This document shows, piece by piece, positions 35,408-45,040 of a stretch of 64,000 nt of DNA; positions within the stretch are counted from its first letter, which is position 1, and each line of letters opens with the position of its first letter. Below the pieces are notes generated by a model. The model worked only from the letters and a program-made list of their open reading frames with translations, did no database searches and was not told the origin of the DNA. Position numbers and translations under genes: made by a program. Source of the stretch: Heyndrickxia vini (GTDB lineage Bacteria; Bacillota; Bacilli; Bacillales; Bacillaceae_C); contig NZ_CP065425.1 of NCBI RefSeq assembly GCF_016772275.1, forward strand, positions 1,168,001 through 1,232,000, read 5' to 3'.

Positions 35408-35692
35408 ATGGCGTATCTAGATCCAGGATTAATGAGAGTATTTCGTGGCAGAATTGCTAACCCAATGACATTGAGGCGTGTTTACGGTATTTGTCGTTCC
35501 TATCGTTTACATGATTTGAGACGTCCTGCGGGAGCATACGGAATGGTAGACCGATTATCGAGATGTGTTGGTGTACCAGTAACACCAGCGCAAAGGCATA
35601 ATGCAGCACAATGGTTGATGACATGTGGGGTAGATCCACAACACCCTGGTCATCGAAGAAGAATGTGGCGAATGATTCGCGGTGGTTGGTAA
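35408..35692 (+). CDS. unrecognised arginine-rich small protein, lysine-free
   Basis: A 94-residue protein with an excellent ribosome site (AAAGGAGGGAG). It contains about 17 arginines, no lysine and no glutamate, and three cysteines, with G+C clearly above its neighbours. I do not recognise a family. Patches such as LRRVYGICRSYRLHDLRR and HRRRMWRMIRGGW make it strongly basic, so DNA, RNA or spore-surface binding are possible. It follows the cyclase gene by 119 bases and ends at a strong terminator, so it may be a sporulation protein by association. Confidence 0.65.
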   Translation: MAYLDPGLMRVFRGRIANPMTLRRVYGICRSYRLHDLRRPAGAYGMVDRLSRCVGVPVTPAQRHNAAQWLMTCGVDPQHPGHRRRMWRMIRGGW

Positions 35693-35718
35693 AAGGAATA
35701 AATAGTGAAATAATGAGT

Positions 35719-35763
35719 AAAAAGGGGTTGTCTGATGCTTTGCTTTTCAGACAACCCCTTTTG
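35719..35763. terminator. strong bidirectional terminator
   Basis: A perfect 16-bp stem (AAAAGGGGTTGTCTGA with TCAGACAACCCCTTTT) serves the small basic protein gene and the converging thioredoxin-like gene. Confidence 0.88.
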
Positions 35764-35767
35764 CTTT

Positions 35768-36088
35768 TTAGTAGCCAGTACTATCAAGAAATTCTCTGAC
35801 TTGCTCAGGACTTTTTGCATTAGCACTATGAAGATGATGAGTTTTTTCTCCGTTTTGATAAATTAATAAACTTGGGATTCCCATGACATTATATTTTTCA
35901 GCAAGCTCAGGGAAGTTATCCCGATTAATTTCATACCATTTATATTGTCCGTAATCGTTAATGATGTCGTCAATGAACATATTTAGTCGTGTACAATCTG
36001 GACACCATCCCGCATAAAACTTTACAATAACCGGATTTGATCCAGAGATAATACTCTCAAATGTTTCTAATGTTGTAATTTCTTCCAT
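35768..36088 (-). CDS. thioredoxin-like protein (YtpP-like)
   Basis: A 106-residue thioredoxin-fold protein with active site WCPDC (residues 28-32) rather than the standard WCGPC, and the cis-proline in MGIPSLLIYQNG. The CPDC centre and the length match YtpP of B. subtilis, a thioredoxin-like disulfide reductase reported to act on bacillithiol/CoA adducts in recent work; I am unsure of that function. It has no signal peptide and is cytoplasmic. Single gene, divergent from the FtsW/RodA gene. Confidence 0.88.
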   Translation of the reverse strand: MEEITTLETFESIISGSNPVIVKFYAGWCPDCTRLNMFIDDIINDYGQYKWYEINRDNFPELAEKYNVMGIPSLLIYQNGEKTHHLHSANAKSPEQVREFLDSTGY

Positions 36089-36249
36089 TTTATTAACCCT
36101 CCAAATGAACTTGTTAAAATTTGTTTATCGTACTATTAGTATTGTATATATAGTTGTAATTTCATACAATGATTTAGCTTATGTTAGTTGGCTCCAAAGA
36201 GATTATAATATACAATAGTATTCTTGGTACAATTTGTTTCTTTGTTCCA

Positions 36250-36277
36250 TTGACAGGATTCAGTATAATGATAGTAT
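36250..36277 (+). promoter_or_regulatory. SigA promoter of the FtsW/RodA gene
   Basis: TTGACA at 36250-36255 (perfect) and TAGTAT at 36272-36277, 16 bases apart. The start codon lies 45 bases downstream. Confidence 0.6.
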
Positions 36278-36322
36278 GTGTTTTTAACGACTTTTTTAGA
36301 TTTACTTAGGAGACGAGGATGT

Positions 36323-37495
36323 ATGACTTCTCAAAAAGGGAAAACTTCAAAAATAGATTACGGTCTTGTATTGACACTTATGCTAATGTGCTTAGTAAGT
36401 TTAATATCCATCTACAGTGCACAAAAAGCGGGACAATTAGATCAAAATTACTTAGTTAAACAGGTTGTCTGGTATGTAGTTGGTGTTTGTATTGTTGCTG
36501 TGACCATTCACTTTGATTCAGATCAGCTAAAAAAGTTATCATGGTATCTTTATGGATTTGGAATCTTATTACTAGGGTTTCTAATTATTGCTCCAGAGAG
36601 TATCGCCCATGTGACAAAGGGTCAAAAAAGCTGGTTTACCGTTCCGTTTATGGGAACTTTTCAGCCGTCTGAGGTCGTGAAAGTTTTCGTTATTATCGCT
36701 TTAGCACGAACGATTGTGGATCATCATGATAAATTTCTTATTAAAACAGTTAAGACGGATTTTTGGTTGTTAATCAAATTGGGTTTAGTTGCTGCACTGC
36801 CGCTTGCTTTAATTATGCAGCAGCCTGATTTAGGAACAGCTTTAGTAGTTGTTTCGATATTATTAGGAATCATTTTTGTATCAGGGATTACTTGGAAGTT
36901 ACTGCTTCCGATTTTTGGCGGTGGCGGTTTATTAGCTGGTATTGTCCTTTATTTTGTCATTTGGATGCCGCAGATTTTAGAAAAGTATTTACATGTTAAA
37001 CCTTATCAATTTAATCGTATTTATTCATGGCTTGATCCGTATAAGTATAAAAGTGATTCGGGTTATCAGTTAATTAATTCACTTCTTGCTATCGGGTCCG
37101 GTCAAACACTTGGAAAAGGTTTCAACATTAGTGAAGTGGACATACCTGAGAGACAGACCGATTTTATTTTTAGTATGATTGGTGAAAATTTTGGATTTAT
37201 CGGGGCGAGCGTAGTCGTCAGCTTATTCTTTATGTTGATTTACCATATAACAAAAGCTAGCTTAGAAACGAAAAATAACTTTTATTCCTATATTTGTGCC
37301 GGGGTCATCGCGATGATTACGTTCCACGTGTTTGAAAATATCGGAATGACGATTGGACTACTTCCGATAACAGGTATTCCTTTACCGTTTATTAGTTATG
37401 GGGGAAGTTCATTAATGGGAAATATGCTTGCCATTGGTCTCATCTTTTCCATACGTTATCACTATAAAAAATATATGTTTGGTACGGAAAAGTAA
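36323..37495 (+). CDS. FtsW/RodA/SpoVE family (SEDS) glycan polymerase
   Basis: A 390-residue integral membrane protein with about ten helices, the peptidoglycan glycosyltransferase partner of class B PBPs. Conserved blocks include QPSEVVKVFVIIALA, QQPDLGTALV, RIYSWLDPY and PLPFISYGGSS, and ERQTDFIFSMIGENFGF contains the essential Asp. ATG 36323 follows AGGAGACGAGG; an upstream ATG at 36278 overlaps the promoter -10. Which paralogue it is (RodA, FtsW or SpoVE-like) cannot be fixed. It is a single-gene unit with its own promoter, next to germination genes. Confidence 0.92.
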   Translation: MTSQKGKTSKIDYGLVLTLMLMCLVSLISIYSAQKAGQLDQNYLVKQVVWYVVGVCIVAVTIHFDSDQLKKLSWYLYGFGILLLGFLIIAPESIAHVTKGQKSWFTVPFMGTFQPSEVVKVFVIIALARTIVDHHDKFLIKTVKTDFWLLIKLGLVAALPLALIMQQPDLGTALVVVSILLGIIFVSGITWKLLLPIFGGGGLLAGIVLYFVIWMPQILEKYLHVKPYQFNRIYSWLDPYKYKSDSGYQLINSLLAIGSGQTLGKGFNISEVDIPERQTDFIFSMIGENFGFIGASVVVSLFFMLIYHITKASLETKNNFYSYICAGVIAMITFHVFENIGMTIGLLPITGIPLPFISYGGSSLMGNMLAIGLIFSIRYHYKKYMFGTEK

Positions 37496-37530
37496 AAAGC
37501 TTCTGGAGATAATTCCAGAAGCTTTTTTTT
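37494..37530. terminator. bidirectional terminator
   Basis: AAAAAGCTTCTGGA pairs with TCCAGAAGCTTTTT, with T-runs on both strands. It separates the SEDS gene and the converging gerAC-like gene. Confidence 0.88.
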
Positions 37531-37533
37531 ACT

Positions 37534-38592
37534 TTATTGGACAGTACCACTCTCCATGATTGTTACCTTAGGAACTACTTTGATTTTCATTGTTTTGTAC
37601 TCATCTCTCCATTTACTGTAACTAAAGTTTCTCGTTTTATTTTTAACACGCAGGCCAAATCCAACAGGATCCATCCCTTCTTTTTGAAAGTCTTTTAACA
37701 TCTTGAGACATTCCTTTTTAACTTCCTTTTCCATTCCCTTTTCTAAATTTTTTACAACTTTTGTCGTCACTTTTGTGCCCGAATATTCTCGAACGATAGC
37801 ATTTAATTTTAAATAAACGGTTGCTTCAAGGGGGTGTTTCTTTATTTTTATTTTATTTTTAGAACGAATACTATGGACAACGGCATTATATTTACCTGCC
37901 GTTACTGTTTTTGTTCCTTCACTGTATTTATCAACTAATAATTTAAAATGAAATAAATGATCCGCATCCACCTTTTTTACAATTCTATTTTTTTTAAATA
38001 CTGCCATTCCGGTTATATCCAGATCCGTATCATTTACTTTTTGGATGATCGGTAAATAGGCATCGCGACCCTTTTGGGCGTAGTATGAGCCAAATACATG
38101 GAGGTTCACTTTTGGAATATCGCCATTTTTCATATTATGTATGAGTAGATCGCGAATAAATGTACTATTTCCTTCAAATCCATAATTTCCGGTTAATATA
38201 TCCTCGGCATTTCCTTCTGTAATCGCTATGAACAGCCGTGTACCAATATTAGGATCACGCTGCAATGAATCAACGAGTTTGACAAATCCATGTTTAGCTA
38301 ATTCCTCTCCGAATAAAACGACTCCCACCCCGCCAGTTACAAGTGGGTCACTTGATCGTCTTTCTAAATTAGTAAGAACATCGCGACTCGTTTTTGCAGT
38401 GGCAGTTAATGTTCTGTTTTGCACTGATTTATCCGGCAAATATTTAACAAATAGAAGAGTCCCTCTTAACTGGTCATTTTCAGCAAGGTCATATCCTTGT
38501 GCTGTTTCAATATTTAACTTGTCGATTACTTGCTGTTGCACGCAACCGGTTAACAAAGGAATGATGAGTAGTAATAATAAACACTTTTTCAT
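37534..38592 (-). CDS. gerAC: Ger(x)C-family germinant receptor lipoprotein
   Basis: The C subunit of a GerA-type germinant receptor, 352 residues. It has a lipoprotein signal with lipobox LTGC near residue 17, so it is anchored on the outer face of the spore inner membrane. The body contains the three-domain GerC pattern (FVKYLPDKSVQNR, LERRSSDPLVTGGVGVVLFGEEL, and a C-terminal KMLKDFQKEGMDPVGFG region). It overlaps the B subunit gene by four bases (translational coupling). The symbol names the family position, not orthology to B. subtilis GerA. Confidence 0.92.
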   Translation of the reverse strand: MKKCLLLLLIIPLLTGCVQQQVIDKLNIETAQGYDLAENDQLRGTLLFVKYLPDKSVQNRTLTATAKTSRDVLTNLERRSSDPLVTGGVGVVLFGEELAKHGFVKLVDSLQRDPNIGTRLFIAITEGNAEDILTGNYGFEGNSTFIRDLLIHNMKNGDIPKVNLHVFGSYYAQKGRDAYLPIIQKVNDTDLDITGMAVFKKNRIVKKVDADHLFHFKLLVDKYSEGTKTVTAGKYNAVVHSIRSKNKIKIKKHPLEATVYLKLNAIVREYSGTKVTTKVVKNLEKGMEKEVKKECLKMLKDFQKEGMDPVGFGLRVKNKTRNFSYSKWRDEYKTMKIKVVPKVTIMESGTVQ

Positions 38593-39677
38593 GTTTTATT
38601 TTTCACCTTCTTTACAATCCATACGCAAATGAACAAAAATGGAATATAGATGAAGTTAATAACAAATCCCAGACTACCTAATAGATTATTTATTAAATTT
38701 ATTTGTTCCCGGGATTTAAAAATTGGAATAATGAATAAGGCGATTGCTCCAACTACATATACCCCTATTCTTTGGGGAATTCGATACGTTTGTTTGATTA
38801 AACGGGTGGCACACCATAAAGCAAGACATGCATTCGGTAAAATAATTAAACACCAATTGGCAATTCCGACATATTCAAAGCGCTCGACAACGGGGAGATG
38901 AACAATTTTCCAAGTTGTCAATGTTGCCCAAACGTATTTTTGTATTTGCTCCTCACTGTAGTACCCAAAAGATATGAGAGCGGTATAAAGATATAACCCG
39001 GTTGAGGATAATAAAGCGAGATGGGCCCATTTTTTTGATTTTTGTTTATCTTTTATAAATGGATAATATATTATGAATGATTCATAACCCATATATGTTA
39101 GTGACATTTGATAGGAAGCCTTTATTAAGTCCTTTGCAGAATGGTCCAATATTGGCAAAAAGTGACGGAAATTGGAATAGGGAATGGTAAATCCAAATAA
39201 TATAATTAAATATGAAGGGACGACAACACCAAAAAAGGCAATACCTACTACGGTTCGAAAACCACCTCTTACAATATAGATACAAAGGGTGATAAAGAAC
39301 ATAGCAAAAAGAAAAACGTTTAAATCATTAAACATCCAAACTTGTACAATTTCGATGTAGGTACGAAGAACGATAATAATGAAAGTAGTAAAATAAAAGA
39401 TGAATAATGTATTAAATATTCCTCCTATCCATTTTCCGTACACATATCGATGGTTTTCCCCAAGGTCCTCTTTTCCTAGTTCAACAATTTTATACATAAA
39501 CCACAAAATCATATTTGTTGCTAGACCCGCGATAATGACGGAAATCCAAGCATCATATCCCGCAGTCTTTGCAATAATCCTTTGAAAGCCCAGTGCACCG
39601 ACACCAATTTGTACGGAGGAAATAGCGAAAAAGACGAGAGATGGAGAAATTTTTCGGTTTTCAGGTACGGGCAACAT
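38589..39677 (-). CDS. gerAB: GerB-family germinant receptor permease subunit
   Basis: A 362-residue membrane protein with ten helices of the APC-type spore germination family, the B subunit that binds the germinant (usually an amino acid). It opens with ISPSLVFFAISSVQIGVGALGF and shows YESFIIYYPFIK and IPQRIGVYVVGAIALFIIP later. It sits between the A and C genes in standard order, 68 bases after gerAA. The ligand cannot be told from the sequence here. Confidence 0.92.
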   Translation of the reverse strand: MLPVPENRKISPSLVFFAISSVQIGVGALGFQRIIAKTAGYDAWISVIIAGLATNMILWFMYKIVELGKEDLGENHRYVYGKWIGGIFNTLFIFYFTTFIIIVLRTYIEIVQVWMFNDLNVFLFAMFFITLCIYIVRGGFRTVVGIAFFGVVVPSYLIILFGFTIPYSNFRHFLPILDHSAKDLIKASYQMSLTYMGYESFIIYYPFIKDKQKSKKWAHLALLSSTGLYLYTALISFGYYSEEQIQKYVWATLTTWKIVHLPVVERFEYVGIANWCLIILPNACLALWCATRLIKQTYRIPQRIGVYVVGAIALFIIPIFKSREQINLINNLLGSLGFVINFIYIPFLFICVWIVKKVKNKT

Positions 39678-39745
39678 AATTTAACCTCCGAAAGTAGTCT
39701 TTTTGGTGGTGCACTTTCTTTTTTTTGGGGCATTTAAAAATCTAT

Positions 39746-41266
39746 TTATTCATCAATGTCCAATTTTCGCTTTCCATCCTTTGGAGGAAAACGGACAGTG
39801 TCTTGCGTCCGTAAAAATTGCGGGCGTTTCACATTTTTATTAAAACCTAAACGAACAATCGTATCCTTAAGATCCTTTATCCTTGGTGGATAAAGAGGTT
39901 CAAAATAAGGTCTTCCTAAAGAGGTTAAACGAATTAGGTGTGTAAGTAATATGCAAAAACAAAAGACAATTCCTAGTAATCCCCAAAGCTGTGCAAAAAT
40001 TAAAAATGGAAAACGAATGAAACGAATGGTATTACCAATTTTATAAACAGGTGTAGTAAAGGAAGCTAGTGCGGCTAACGCAACAAAAATTAATAATACA
40101 TTACTTGTAAGACCAGCTTCCACAGAGGCAGTTCCAATAACGATCCCGCCCACGATACCGATTGTTTGGCCGATTTTCGTAGGTAGTCTCGCCCCTGCTT
40201 CCCGTAAGAGCTCAATGGTAATTTCTAGAACTAATGCTTCTAAAATTGGCGGCAAAGGAACCCCTTGTCGGGAACTAATAAGGGTTGCCATTACTGCCCT
40301 CGGCACCATTTGATAATGATAGGTCAATGCTGCCACATATAAGGGGGTTACTAAAATCGAAAAGGTTACTGAGAAAACACGCAGTAATCTAAAGAAAGTA
40401 GCAATAATCCAGTTTAAATAATAATCCTCAAAAGATACAAAAAACTCCACTAACGTTGTTGGACCAATTAATGCATGGGGAGAGCCGTCAACAATTAAAA
40501 CAACTTTCCCTTGACCTAACACACTTGCAGCACGGTCGGGTCGTTCTGTATCCAAAAATTGTGGAAAGGGTGATGAATGATTATCCGCTATAAGCTGTTC
40601 TATGAATGAGCTATCGCTGATCATATCAAAATCTAGTACATTAAGTCTCTGTTTAATTGTCTGCACATTTGTCAGGTCAACAATTTGATCCATATATAGA
40701 ACAGCTACTTTTGTTTTTGATAATTTTCCTACCGTTAGTTCCTCAATAATTAATTCCGGTACGGGAAGACGTTTTCTAATTAAGTTTAAATTTTGATCAA
40801 GTGCTTCAACAAATGCCTCTTTTGGCCCAATTACACTAAATTCGATTTCAGGAGCGCTTACTGCTCTTGTAATTTCCTTTTGGGCAGAAATAAATGCATA
40901 CTTGCCTTCATCTGTTTCGATTTGTAATAATACATATCCGTTATATAATTTTTGATTTACTTTTGACATGTCTGTTGTAATTTCTACATCGGCAACTGGA
41001 AGCAACTTGGAAATGTCTCCAATCGTCGCAAAATCGCCCTCAAGTAAATCTGGCAAAATATCCTTTTGAATAATCTCTTCATCTATTACTGTCGAGACAA
41101 AAGTTAAGGAAAACTCCATTCCGGTTCGACTATTTATATATTTAGCTTCTTTTACATCTTGTGATTTAGGTTTTGGCGCTTTTTTTTGCTGCGTTTCTTT
41201 TTTTTGTAATTCTTTTTCTTTTTTCTTTTGTTGTTTAAGCGCATTCCTTTTTTTAAAGAAATCCAT
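39746..41266 (-). CDS. gerAA: GerA-family germinant receptor A subunit
   Basis: A 506-residue membrane protein of the spore inner membrane. A highly charged, lysine/glutamine-rich N-terminal segment (about 1-42) leads to a soluble two-part domain (to about 265), and then several membrane helices with the family's signature stretches (RPDRAASVLGQGKVVLIVDGSP, FFVSFEDYYLNW, QGVPLPPILEALVLEITIELLREAG, GQTIGIVGGIVIG). It is the first gene of the gerAA-gerAB-gerAC set on the minus strand. Expression by SigG in the forespore is the norm for such operons; I could not fix a promoter in the 140 bases upstream. Confidence 0.93.
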   Translation of the reverse strand: MDFFKKRNALKQQKKKEKELQKKETQQKKAPKPKSQDVKEAKYINSRTGMEFSLTFVSTVIDEEIIQKDILPDLLEGDFATIGDISKLLPVADVEITTDMSKVNQKLYNGYVLLQIETDEGKYAFISAQKEITRAVSAPEIEFSVIGPKEAFVEALDQNLNLIRKRLPVPELIIEELTVGKLSKTKVAVLYMDQIVDLTNVQTIKQRLNVLDFDMISDSSFIEQLIADNHSSPFPQFLDTERPDRAASVLGQGKVVLIVDGSPHALIGPTTLVEFFVSFEDYYLNWIIATFFRLLRVFSVTFSILVTPLYVAALTYHYQMVPRAVMATLISSRQGVPLPPILEALVLEITIELLREAGARLPTKIGQTIGIVGGIVIGTASVEAGLTSNVLLIFVALAALASFTTPVYKIGNTIRFIRFPFLIFAQLWGLLGIVFCFCILLTHLIRLTSLGRPYFEPLYPPRIKDLKDTIVRLGFNKNVKRPQFLRTQDTVRFPPKDGKRKLDIDE

Positions 41267-41402
41267 AGTAATCCCCCGATAATATATTCAATAAATGTAG
41301 GAAACTGATAATTGATAATGATTGGAAGTACCTACGTGACATATTGTTACCAAATATCGGTTGAATATGTAAAACGATGCAAGAATTATCAAGTTAATAC
41401 AG

Positions 41403-41433
41403 AAAAAAGCTGATAGTTATTAATCAGCTTTTT
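41403..41433 (-). terminator. terminator of the yhcN-like gene
   Basis: AAAAAAGCTGAT and ATCAGCTTTTTT form a perfect stem; the stop codon of the minus-strand lipoprotein gene is inside the stem. The rest of 41267-41402 has nothing else I can support. Confidence 0.82.
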
Positions 41434-42110
41434 TCTTTCGTCATTTGAACAAGAGTATTTATATCATTTGTTAATTGATTATATGATGGGGCTTTGCCTT
41501 TTAAATTTGACTTTATTCTTTCAATTAATTTGGGGGCATTTGCGTTTGTAATCGTAAGGATTTGCACATGGCCATCGAATGCATCATTCATGATTCTTTT
41601 AGCATGATCTAAGTTATCATCAACATTGTTATCTATGTCATTCCGGCTATTATTTTCAACTTTACCGGATGATCCATTTGTTCCGCTTAAAACTCGATTT
41701 TGCATGTCATCATAGTGAATGGAGGTATTTTCCTGTTTTGCTCTTGCTAAGATAACAGTGTCATCGAGAACAAAAACTTTAATACCTGGAATTCCTTCAC
41801 CAGCTAAACGAGATTCTAAATGAGAAGAAATACCACCATCATGTAAACTCGAACTTCCTATTAAGCTATAGACATTGGATCCGGGACCACTTGTAATCTC
41901 TCCATGTTGATTGGTTGTTAACTTTTTTGAACGATCCGTACTTGGAATGACATTCACATCCTGGTCATTATGTGTTGATACATTCATAGGATGTTGAGTA
42001 TTCCTTATTCCTTGTTGTCTATCTTTAGCACCTTGTTGACTAGTACAAGCTGCTAAGACAAGAAGTACTCCAACAAAAGGAACCAACCATTTACTTCGCG
42101 TTTTTTTCAC
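41424..42110 (-). CDS. YhcN/YlaJ-family sporulation lipoprotein
   Basis: A 228-residue lipoprotein with lipobox LAAC near residues 19-22. A Gln/Asn/Ser-rich tether precedes the YhcN/YlaJ domain (GIPGIKVFVLDDTVILARAK, then an Asn/Asp-rich loop, then HAKRIMNDAFDGHVQILTITN). Members are inner-spore-membrane lipoproteins of unknown biochemical role, some needed for normal outgrowth. The asparagine-rich insert around residues 150-165 is unusual but within the family's variation. It is separate from the ger operon, being closed by its own terminator. Confidence 0.85.
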   Translation of the reverse strand: MKKTRSKWLVPFVGVLLVLAACTSQQGAKDRQQGIRNTQHPMNVSTHNDQDVNVIPSTDRSKKLTTNQHGEITSGPGSNVYSLIGSSSLHDGGISSHLESRLAGEGIPGIKVFVLDDTVILARAKQENTSIHYDDMQNRVLSGTNGSSGKVENNSRNDIDNNVDDNLDHAKRIMNDAFDGHVQILTITNANAPKLIERIKSNLKGKAPSYNQLTNDINTLVQMTKEKS

Positions 42111-42302
42111 TTTGTTTACCTCCTAAATAGAAATTATTTCAAAAATAAGGTTCCCAAATTTTAATTATTTATGAGTAGTAGTTTTGTGTATATTTAAATA
42201 TTTTTGGAACATATTAAAAAAAAACCCATGCTAGTCATTAATAATCTTTTTCGACTATTAAATTAAATTTTTTAACATGGATGAATTCAGGAGGTGGACC
42301 AG

Positions 42303-43058
42303 ATGGTTGATGAAACAAAAAAGGAGATTCCAGAATCAGTATCCCGACGTAAGTTTATTCGAAACACTGGTTATGTTGTTGGAGGTGTTGTAGTAGGAGG
42401 AGCAGTAGGAAGCCTATTACCATTCGGTAACAAAACGAAGGAAATCAAAAATAATGAAACTTCTCCAACAAAGTCAGAAAATTTTAACCAAGCACTAATG
42501 CACTTTACTCAAGAACAATTTAATATTGTTCAAGCAGCGACGGAAAGGATATTTCCCGAGGATGAGAATGGGCCCGGAGCAAAAGCTTTAGGTGTTGCCT
42601 TTTTTATCGATCATCAGCTTGCAGGCGATTGGGGATTTAATTCAAGAGATTACATGCAAGCTCCGTTTTATAAAGGTGAAAAAGTCCAAGGTTATCAAGG
42701 TAGATTAAAGCGTAGGGAAATATTTGATATCGCATTACAAGAAATGCAAAACCATAGTATGGAAAAATATAAGAAAAAATTTACTGATCTTTCTGGAGAC
42801 GAACAAGATGCAGTCCTAAAAGATTTTGAAGGAGACAAGGTGAATATAACAACGATTTCACCGAGTGGTTTTTTTAATATTCTAAGAAGTAGCACGTTAG
42901 AAGGTGTATATAGTGACCCATTATATGGTGGGAATATGAATATGGCCGGTTGGAAAATGAAGAATTATCCCGGCAACCAAATGGCTTATTCCGACATCAT
43001 CGAAAAAGGTTACAAAAAAATAGCACCACAAAGTCTGCGTGACCATTTGGCTCATTAA
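42303..43058 (+). CDS. Tat-exported gluconate 2-dehydrogenase subunit 3-type protein
   Basis: A 251-residue protein with a twin-arginine signal: SRRKFIRNTGYVVGG from residue 14 (Arg15-Arg16) and a hydrophobic stretch to about residue 37. The mature part (from about 60) matches the subunit 3 family (FTQEQFNIVQAATERIFPEDENGPGAKALGVAFFIDHQLAG, PPF-type and LSGDEQDAVLKDF segments). The subunit carries its flavoprotein partner across the membrane in the folded state. ATG 42303 follows AGGAGGT; the GTG at 42294 is part of that site. The flavoprotein and tatA-tatC follow. Confidence 0.9.
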   Translation: MVDETKKEIPESVSRRKFIRNTGYVVGGVVVGGAVGSLLPFGNKTKEIKNNETSPTKSENFNQALMHFTQEQFNIVQAATERIFPEDENGPGAKALGVAFFIDHQLAGDWGFNSRDYMQAPFYKGEKVQGYQGRLKRREIFDIALQEMQNHSMEKYKKKFTDLSGDEQDAVLKDFEGDKVNITTISPSGFFNILRSSTLEGVYSDPLYGGNMNMAGWKMKNYPGNQMAYSDIIEKGYKKIAPQSLRDHLAH

Positions 43059-43074
43059 AGAAGAGGTGAATAGT

Positions 43075-44790
43075 ATGGTGAAAAAATTACCAAAAGTAGA
43101 TGTTGTGATTATAGGTGTTGGTTGGGCAGGTGGGATTATTGCATCTGAGCTTACTAAAAAGGGATTAAATGTAGTTGGTTTGGAAAGAGGGAAAGAAAGA
43201 AAAACGGAAGATTACTATATGGTTCATGATGAATTAAGGTATGCCTTAAGATATGAGTTAATGCAAGATCTATCAAAAGAAACGATTACATTTAGAGGGA
43301 ATGAAAGAACGAGAGCCCTTCCTATGAGACAATATGGATCCTTTTTACTAGGTGATGGCTTAGGAGGAGCTGGGGTACATTGGAATGGACAAACATTTCG
43401 ATTTCTACCATATGATTTTGAAATCCGTAGTAAAACAATTGAAAAGTATGGAAAAAACAAAATACCAAAAGGAATGACAATTCAGGATTGGGGCATTACA
43501 TATGATGAACTAGAACCCTACTTTGACCGTTTTGAAAAAATAGCAGGTATTTCCGGCGAAGAGAATCCTTTAGGTGGAAAACGTTCTGCAAAATACCCAA
43601 CCCCACCTATGAAGAAATCTCCGCAAATGAATGATTTTGAAAAGGCGGCAAAGCAATTAAAGCTTCATCCTTATATTGTTCCTTCAGCAAACCTGTCGGA
43701 GTCATATACAAATCCTGACGGTATTTCAAGAGCGGCTTGCCAATATTGTGGATATTGTGAAAGATTTGGTTGTGAGTATGGAGCCAAAGCAGATCCAGTT
43801 GTAACAGTTATCCCAGTGGCGAAAAAAACAGGGAAATTTGAAATAAGAACCCATTCCAATGTTAGAAGAATTTTGCATAGTGGAAAAAAAGCGACAGGAG
43901 TCATGTATACTGATGTCACCACCGGAGAAGACATTGAACAACCAGCAGATATAGTAGTTTTGACAGGTTTTGTATTTAATAATGTAAGATTATTGTTAAT
44001 GTCAAATATCGGAAGCCCATATAATCCGAGTAACGGAACAGGAGTAATTGGAAAAAACTATGCTTATCAAGTAGCAAAGGGGGGAGCAGTAGGATTTTTT
44101 GATGATAAAGAATTCAATACCTTTGCAGGAGCTGGTGCTTTAGGTGTAACTATAGATGATTATAATGGAGACAATTTTGACCATTCAAATTTGGGCTTTA
44201 TTCATGGTGGAATGATCCAATATAATCAGTCCGGAATGCGTCCTATCCAAAACAATGCTGTTCCTTCAGGCACACCAACATGGGGAAAGGATTTCAAAAA
44301 AACATCGATAAAATATGCGAATAGATATTTATCAGTAGGCTCACAAGGCTCTTCCATGCCTTTCCAGCATCATTATCTCGATCTGGATCCAACCTATAAG
44401 GACGCATATGGAGATCCGTTAATTCGAATCACTTTTGACTTTGAAGAGCAGGATCAAAATCTAGCCAAATTTTTAGCGGGAAAATGTGGGGATATTTTAA
44501 AGGAAATGGGAGCTAACCATGTTGATGTATTAAAGGAGTTAGGTCCATATGAAATAACAACTTACCAATCCACACATAATACCGGGGGTGTCATTATGGG
44601 AGCTGACCCAAATACATCTGCAGTAAATAATTATTTACAAATGTGGGATATGGATAATTTATTTGTTGTCGGTGCCTCTGCTTTCGCTCATAACTCCGGC
44701 TATAACCCAACTGGAACAGTTGGTGCATTATCTTACAGAGCAGCAGAAGGAATCTTAAAATACCACAAAAAAGGTGGATCATTAGTTTAA
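43075..44790 (+). CDS. GMC-family FAD-dependent dehydrogenase (gluconate 2-dehydrogenase large-subunit type)
   Basis: A 571-residue flavoprotein. The FAD-binding Rossmann motif [26 protein letters not shown] is at residues ~13-37; the C-terminal GMC region has [12 protein letters not shown] and [19 protein letters not shown] cluster Cys222, Cys225, Cys228, Cys233 ([12 protein letters not shown]) may bind an Fe-S centre as in gluconate and fructose dehydrogenases. It has no signal of its own and probably rides out with the Tat-signal subunit. The true substrate (gluconate, 2-ketogluconate or other sugar acid/alcohol) is unknown. No cytochrome c subunit gene is nearby, so the electron acceptor is unclear. 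Confidence 0.9.
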   Translation: MVKKLPKVDVVIIGVGWAGGIIASELTKKGLNVVGLERGKERKTEDYYMVHDELRYALRYELMQDLSKETITFRGNERTRALPMRQYGSFLLGDGLGGAGVHWNGQTFRFLPYDFEIRSKTIEKYGKNKIPKGMTIQDWGITYDELEPYFDRFEKIAGISGEENPLGGKRSAKYPTPPMKKSPQMNDFEKAAKQLKLHPYIVPSANLSESYTNPDGISRAACQYCGYCERFGCEYGAKADPVVTVIPVAKKTGKFEIRTHSNVRRILHSGKKATGVMYTDVTTGEDIEQPADIVVLTGFVFNNVRLLLMSNIGSPYNPSNGTGVIGKNYAYQVAKGGAVGFFDDKEFNTFAGAGALGVTIDDYNGDNFDHSNLGFIHGGMIQYNQSGMRPIQNNAVPSGTPTWGKDFKKTSIKYANRYLSVGSQGSSMPFQHHYLDLDPTYKDAYGDPLIRITFDFEEQDQNLAKFLAGKCGDILKEMGANHVDVLKELGPYEITTYQSTHNTGGVIMGADPNTSAVNNYLQMWDMDNLFVVGASAFAHNSGYNPTGTVGALSYRAAEGILKYHKKGGSLV

Positions 44791-44806
44791 GAAGGGAAGT
44801 GTTGAG

Positions 44807-45004
44807 ATGTTATCAAATATTGGTATTCCGGGTCTAATCATTATTTTGGTCATTACATTAATTATATTTGGACCAAAGAAGCTGCCGGAAATCGGATCAG
44901 CCTTTGGGAAAACATTATCAGAATTTAAACGGACAGCGAATTCAATTATGAGTGATGAGGTAACGGAAGAAAAAACAACTAAGGAAACTCCTCCTAAAGG
45001 ATGA
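44807..45004 (+). CDS. tatA: twin-arginine translocase TatA
   Basis: A 65-residue TatA: short N-terminus, one hydrophobic helix, then the conserved [21 protein letters not shown] amphipathic helix and a short acidic tail. The Phe-Gly hinge is at residues 21-22. It follows the GMC dehydrogenase by 16 bases and is followed by tatC. A Tat pair in the same operon as its substrate mirrors the B. subtilis PhoD-TatAdCd arrangement, with a different cargo. Confidence 0.95.
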   Translation: MLSNIGIPGLIIILVITLIIFGPKKLPEIGSAFGKTLSEFKRTANSIMSDEVTEEKTTKETPPKG

Positions 45005-45040
45005 GTTTCCTAATAAATGTAGTAGAAGGAGATGAGTGCA

